Of a DNA stretch of 64,000 nt, positions 63,510 to 64,000 are shown in pieces. The notes beneath the pieces were generated by a model that worked only from the letters and a program-made list of their open reading frames with translations, searched no databases and was not told the origin of the DNA. This DNA is from Amycolatopsis sp. QT-25 (GTDB lineage Bacteria; Actinomycetota; Actinomycetes; Mycobacteriales; Pseudonocardiaceae): the NCBI RefSeq assembly GCF_029369745.1, contig NZ_CP120210.1, forward strand, positions 6,262,001-6,326,000, in the 5' to 3' direction. The first letter of the stretch is position 1. Each line of letters starts with the position of its first letter. Position numbers and translations under genes: made by a program.

Positions 63510-64000
63510 ATGCCCCGCATCCTTGTCCGCGTCGCCGCACTGATCACCGCTCTCGCCCTCCTGTTCGGTGTGCCGTGGTGGACGATCGTCGGCTCGCCCG
63601 CACTCCCGGCCGCGCTCGAAGTCCTCGGCACGATCGTGTTCGCCGCCGGGGCGATCGCCCTGCCCGCGTGCATGGTCCTCGGCCACGGCCCGTGGCAGCG
63701 CGACCTCGCGGCGAAGATCGGCGACCTCTCCCTGGGCCTGGTCTGGCTGCTGTTCTCCTTGTCGATACTCGGAAACGTGCTGCGGCTCGTGCTCGCGGTG
63801 TCCGGAGTGGACACTGCGGCGGGCATCGTGTCCGGCGTCGTCTTGGCGGCCTTCGTGGTACTGGCGGTGTACGGGATGGCCGAAGCCCGGCGCGTGCCGA
63901 GACTCAAGGAGCTCGACGTCGTACTCCCCCGGCTCGGCGCGGGGCTCGACGGTCTCCGGTTCGCGATCATCACCGACACCCATTTCGGCCCGCTGAACCG
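63510..64000 (+). CDS. membrane-bound metallophosphoesterase (partial, runs off the window)
   Basis: At least 163 residues from the ATG at 63510; this frame is not closed in the window. About four transmembrane helices come first (RVAALITALALLFGV, VLGTIVFAAGAIALP, LGLVWLLFSLSILGNVL, SGVVLAAFVVLAVYGMAE). The start of a calcineurin-like phosphoesterase domain follows (LRFAIITDTHFGP, the DxH metal motif). It matches YkuE/YaeI-like membrane phosphoesterases. There is no clear Shine-Dalgarno sequence. Confidence 0.8.
   Translation, partial: MPRILVRVAALITALALLFGVPWWTIVGSPALPAALEVLGTIVFAAGAIALPACMVLGHGPWQRDLAAKIGDLSLGLVWLLFSLSILGNVLRLVLAVSGVDTAAGIVSGVVLAAFVVLAVYGMAEARRVPRLKELDVVLPRLGAGLDGLRFAIITDTHFGPLN

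Overview
The window is GC-rich, densely packed actinobacterial DNA. SARP/AfsR-type regulators, GAF-ANTAR proteins, an F420-type oxidoreductase, CBM2 chitinases with DasR-like sites and a dispersed hairpin family with the core AAGGCCTCCTT together suggest a Pseudonocardiales genome, most likely Amycolatopsis. The genus is inferred from gene content and style; no marker gene is present.

Region 1 (1-17.7 kb) is accessory DNA at a tRNA-Lys(CTT) integration site. The 3' part of that tRNA occurs at 46, 1652 and 16528, always without the 5' half, and 10-bp-phased CGACAC-like repeats sit just upstream of the outer two copies. Between the copies lie a frameshifted IS, a soluble Ser/Thr kinase and, divergent from it, a tightly overlapping four-gene operon (3092-12090): a tandem iron-sulphur PD-(D/E)XK protein, a zinc-ribbon/REase-like protein, an XPD/DinG-type iron-sulphur helicase and a pPIWI-RE Argonaute-like protein. 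An AfsR-like STAND regulator, a GT-B-like protein and a 29-codon ORF complete the island.

Region 2 (17.7-36.1 kb) is a second accessory block. It holds a MerR/MFS pair, a chimera of two broken transposons, a putative nuclease with a partner, a second SARP-NB-ARC-TPR protein, an XRE-TPR regulator beside a small secreted peptide, and a TIR-like protein. It ends in a four-gene operon with ATGA-type overlaps: TIR, MinD-TIR, winged helix, and AAA fused to a HerA-like ATPase. This has the build of an NADase/translocase conflict system.

Region 3 (36.3-64 kb) is mostly chromosomal housekeeping and catabolism. It holds two GAF-ANTAR regulators, a TetR/enoyl-CoA hydratase/AurF-like operon, a flavin reductase, a sugar-type dehydrogenase under paired LacI-type operators, a second MerR/MFS pair, a LysR/dgdA pair, a hydrolase, a BASS transporter, a DM13 protein and an RpiB-like isomerase. 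After these come three secreted GH18 chitinases, a SigD/ShbA-like sigma factor, a DevRS-like two-component system with a PNPOx-like protein, a TetR/F420 oxidoreductase operon divergent from a UvrA-like resistance protein, and the start of a membrane metallophosphoesterase. Long hairpins lie between several convergent genes; one 270-bp inverted-repeat element supplies the stop codons of both genes that flank it.
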